Assembly (NCBI GenBank): GCA_038900335.1
Contig: JBBMRB010000010.1
Span: forward strand, 1-64,000
Length of the DNA: 64,000 nt
DNA from: Rs1 sp038900335
GTDB lineage: Bacteria > Pseudomonadota > Gammaproteobacteria > Pseudomonadales > Balneatricaceae
Direction of reading: 5' to 3'
This document shows, in pieces, positions 63,584 through 64,000 of this stretch. A program made the position numbers and the translations under genes. The notes under the pieces were generated by a model. That model made no database searches and had not been told where the DNA came from. It worked only from the letters and a program-made list of their open reading frames with translations. Position 1 is the stretch's first letter; every line of letters begins with the position of its first letter.

Positions 63584-64000
63584 TTAAAGGCTTTTATTCT
63601 CCAAGTTACTCAATCTATCATTCACATGTAACATCTCTTGTTGTGACTTAGAAAGTTTTTCAGATAGGTTAATGACCAGCTGTTCATAGCGTTTTGCTAA
63701 CTGCTCGTACTGGTTATTTAAAAGGCTGAGGTTGTTAACTTCATTTTCCTTATGCTGGGTTTTAACTTGAGATCGAGCAGTAATTTCAAGTGCATCGTGG
63801 CGCCAAAATTCCTGATCAACTTCAATTATATTATCGTCTTGATCATAGTTTGTGCGGATCAGATAGATGGAAGGAGTGCCAGCTGCCCCGTTGAGGTCTT
63901 TTGCTTGTAGCTCAGTTAGTGCGGTTGGATGAAGTCTAACACTAGAGCGCGAAATTATAATACCGTACATGTTTTTAAGCACTTCGGTAAGTGAGGTCTC
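63584..64000 (-). CDS. GntR-family regulator, C-terminal UTRA domain with coiled-coil tail (partial)
   Basis: The frame enters from the right edge, so the N-terminal winged-helix DNA-binding domain is outside the window. The visible part is the end of a UTRA effector domain: IISRSSVRLHPTALTELQAKDLNG, PSIYLIRTNYDQDDNIIEVDQEFWRHDALEI. After it comes an added tail of about 60 residues dominated by heptad-like Leu/Gln/Lys (LSLLNNQYEQLAKRYEQL, LSEKLSKSQQEMLHV), probably a coiled coil. Such a tail is not usual in the family. It might control the EutH-like gene beside it. Confidence 0.75.
   Translation of the reverse strand, partial: ETSLTEVLKNMYGIIISRSSVRLHPTALTELQAKDLNGAAGTPSIYLIRTNYDQDDNIIEVDQEFWRHDALEITARSQVKTQHKENEVNNLSLLNNQYEQLAKRYEQLVINLSEKLSKSQQEMLHVNDRLSNLENKSL

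Noticed and set aside
1..64000. CRISPR arrays, tRNA or rRNA genes
   Set aside because: No regularly spaced identical repeats with unique spacers and no clover-leaf or rRNA signatures were seen; the only short tandem array is the 16-bp set at 43151-43229, which has no spacers.

Overview
The window looks like chromosomal DNA of a marine-type gammaproteobacterium. The replication-origin block is rpmH-rnpA-yidC-mnmE on the minus strand facing dnaA-dnaN-recF-gyrB on the plus strand, and it sits beside RND efflux, TRAP and binding-protein ABC transporters. No tRNA or rRNA is present, so genus cannot be fixed; a Cellvibrionales/Oceanospirillales-like lineage is a guess. The window starts inside an IS66 transposase remnant and ends inside a GntR/UTRA regulator.

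Region 1 (1-22.4 kb) is a surface-polysaccharide (O-antigen or capsule) locus of the Wzx/Wzy type, visibly more AT-rich than the rest. It runs as one tightly packed plus-strand array, mostly with 1-20 bp overlaps or short gaps, bounded by dead insertion-sequence scars: IS66 and IS5 remnants on the left, an IS3-type orfB 3' end on the right. The first half makes an acylated nonulosonic acid of the pseudaminic type (pseG, pseH-like, ACP, acyl-activating ligase, 3-oxoacyl reductase, GNAT, pseI, PIG-L deacetylase, an asparagine-synthetase-like enzyme, a PhyH-type oxygenase, a hexapeptide acyltransferase). The second half holds glycosyltransferases, wzy, wzx, rmlACDB for dTDP-L-rhamnose and manC for GDP-mannose. 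pseB, pseC and pseF are missing, so precursor steps must be encoded elsewhere. A waaL-like O-antigen ligase follows the right scar.

Region 2 (23.8-43.1 kb) is ordinary accessory chromosome: gamma-glutamyltransferase, a PhoH-type ATPase, a three-gene RND efflux operon without a local repressor, a membrane diguanylate cyclase, a four-gene sugar ABC transporter with a large perfect hairpin between the binding-protein and permease genes, an adjacent two-component system (GltR/GltS-like arrangement), and an alpha/beta-hydrolase-OsmC fusion.

Region 3 (43.2-53.8 kb) is the origin: mnmE, yidC, rnpA and rpmH read leftward, then a 460-bp AT-rich gap with DnaA boxes, then dnaA, dnaN, recF and gyrB read rightward. 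yidD is absent, and mnmG-rsmG-parAB do not follow mnmE.

Region 4 (54-64 kb) is catabolic/transport: an acetyltransferase, an XRE-like regulator divergent from a DctPQM TRAP transporter, a class-I glutamine amidotransferase of the PuuD/C26 type, a HisN-like phosphatase, a GcvA-like LysR regulator, an EutH-type permease and a UTRA-domain regulator with an odd coiled-coil tail. The set hints at uptake and gamma-glutamyl-dependent use of an amine or amine-derived compound.
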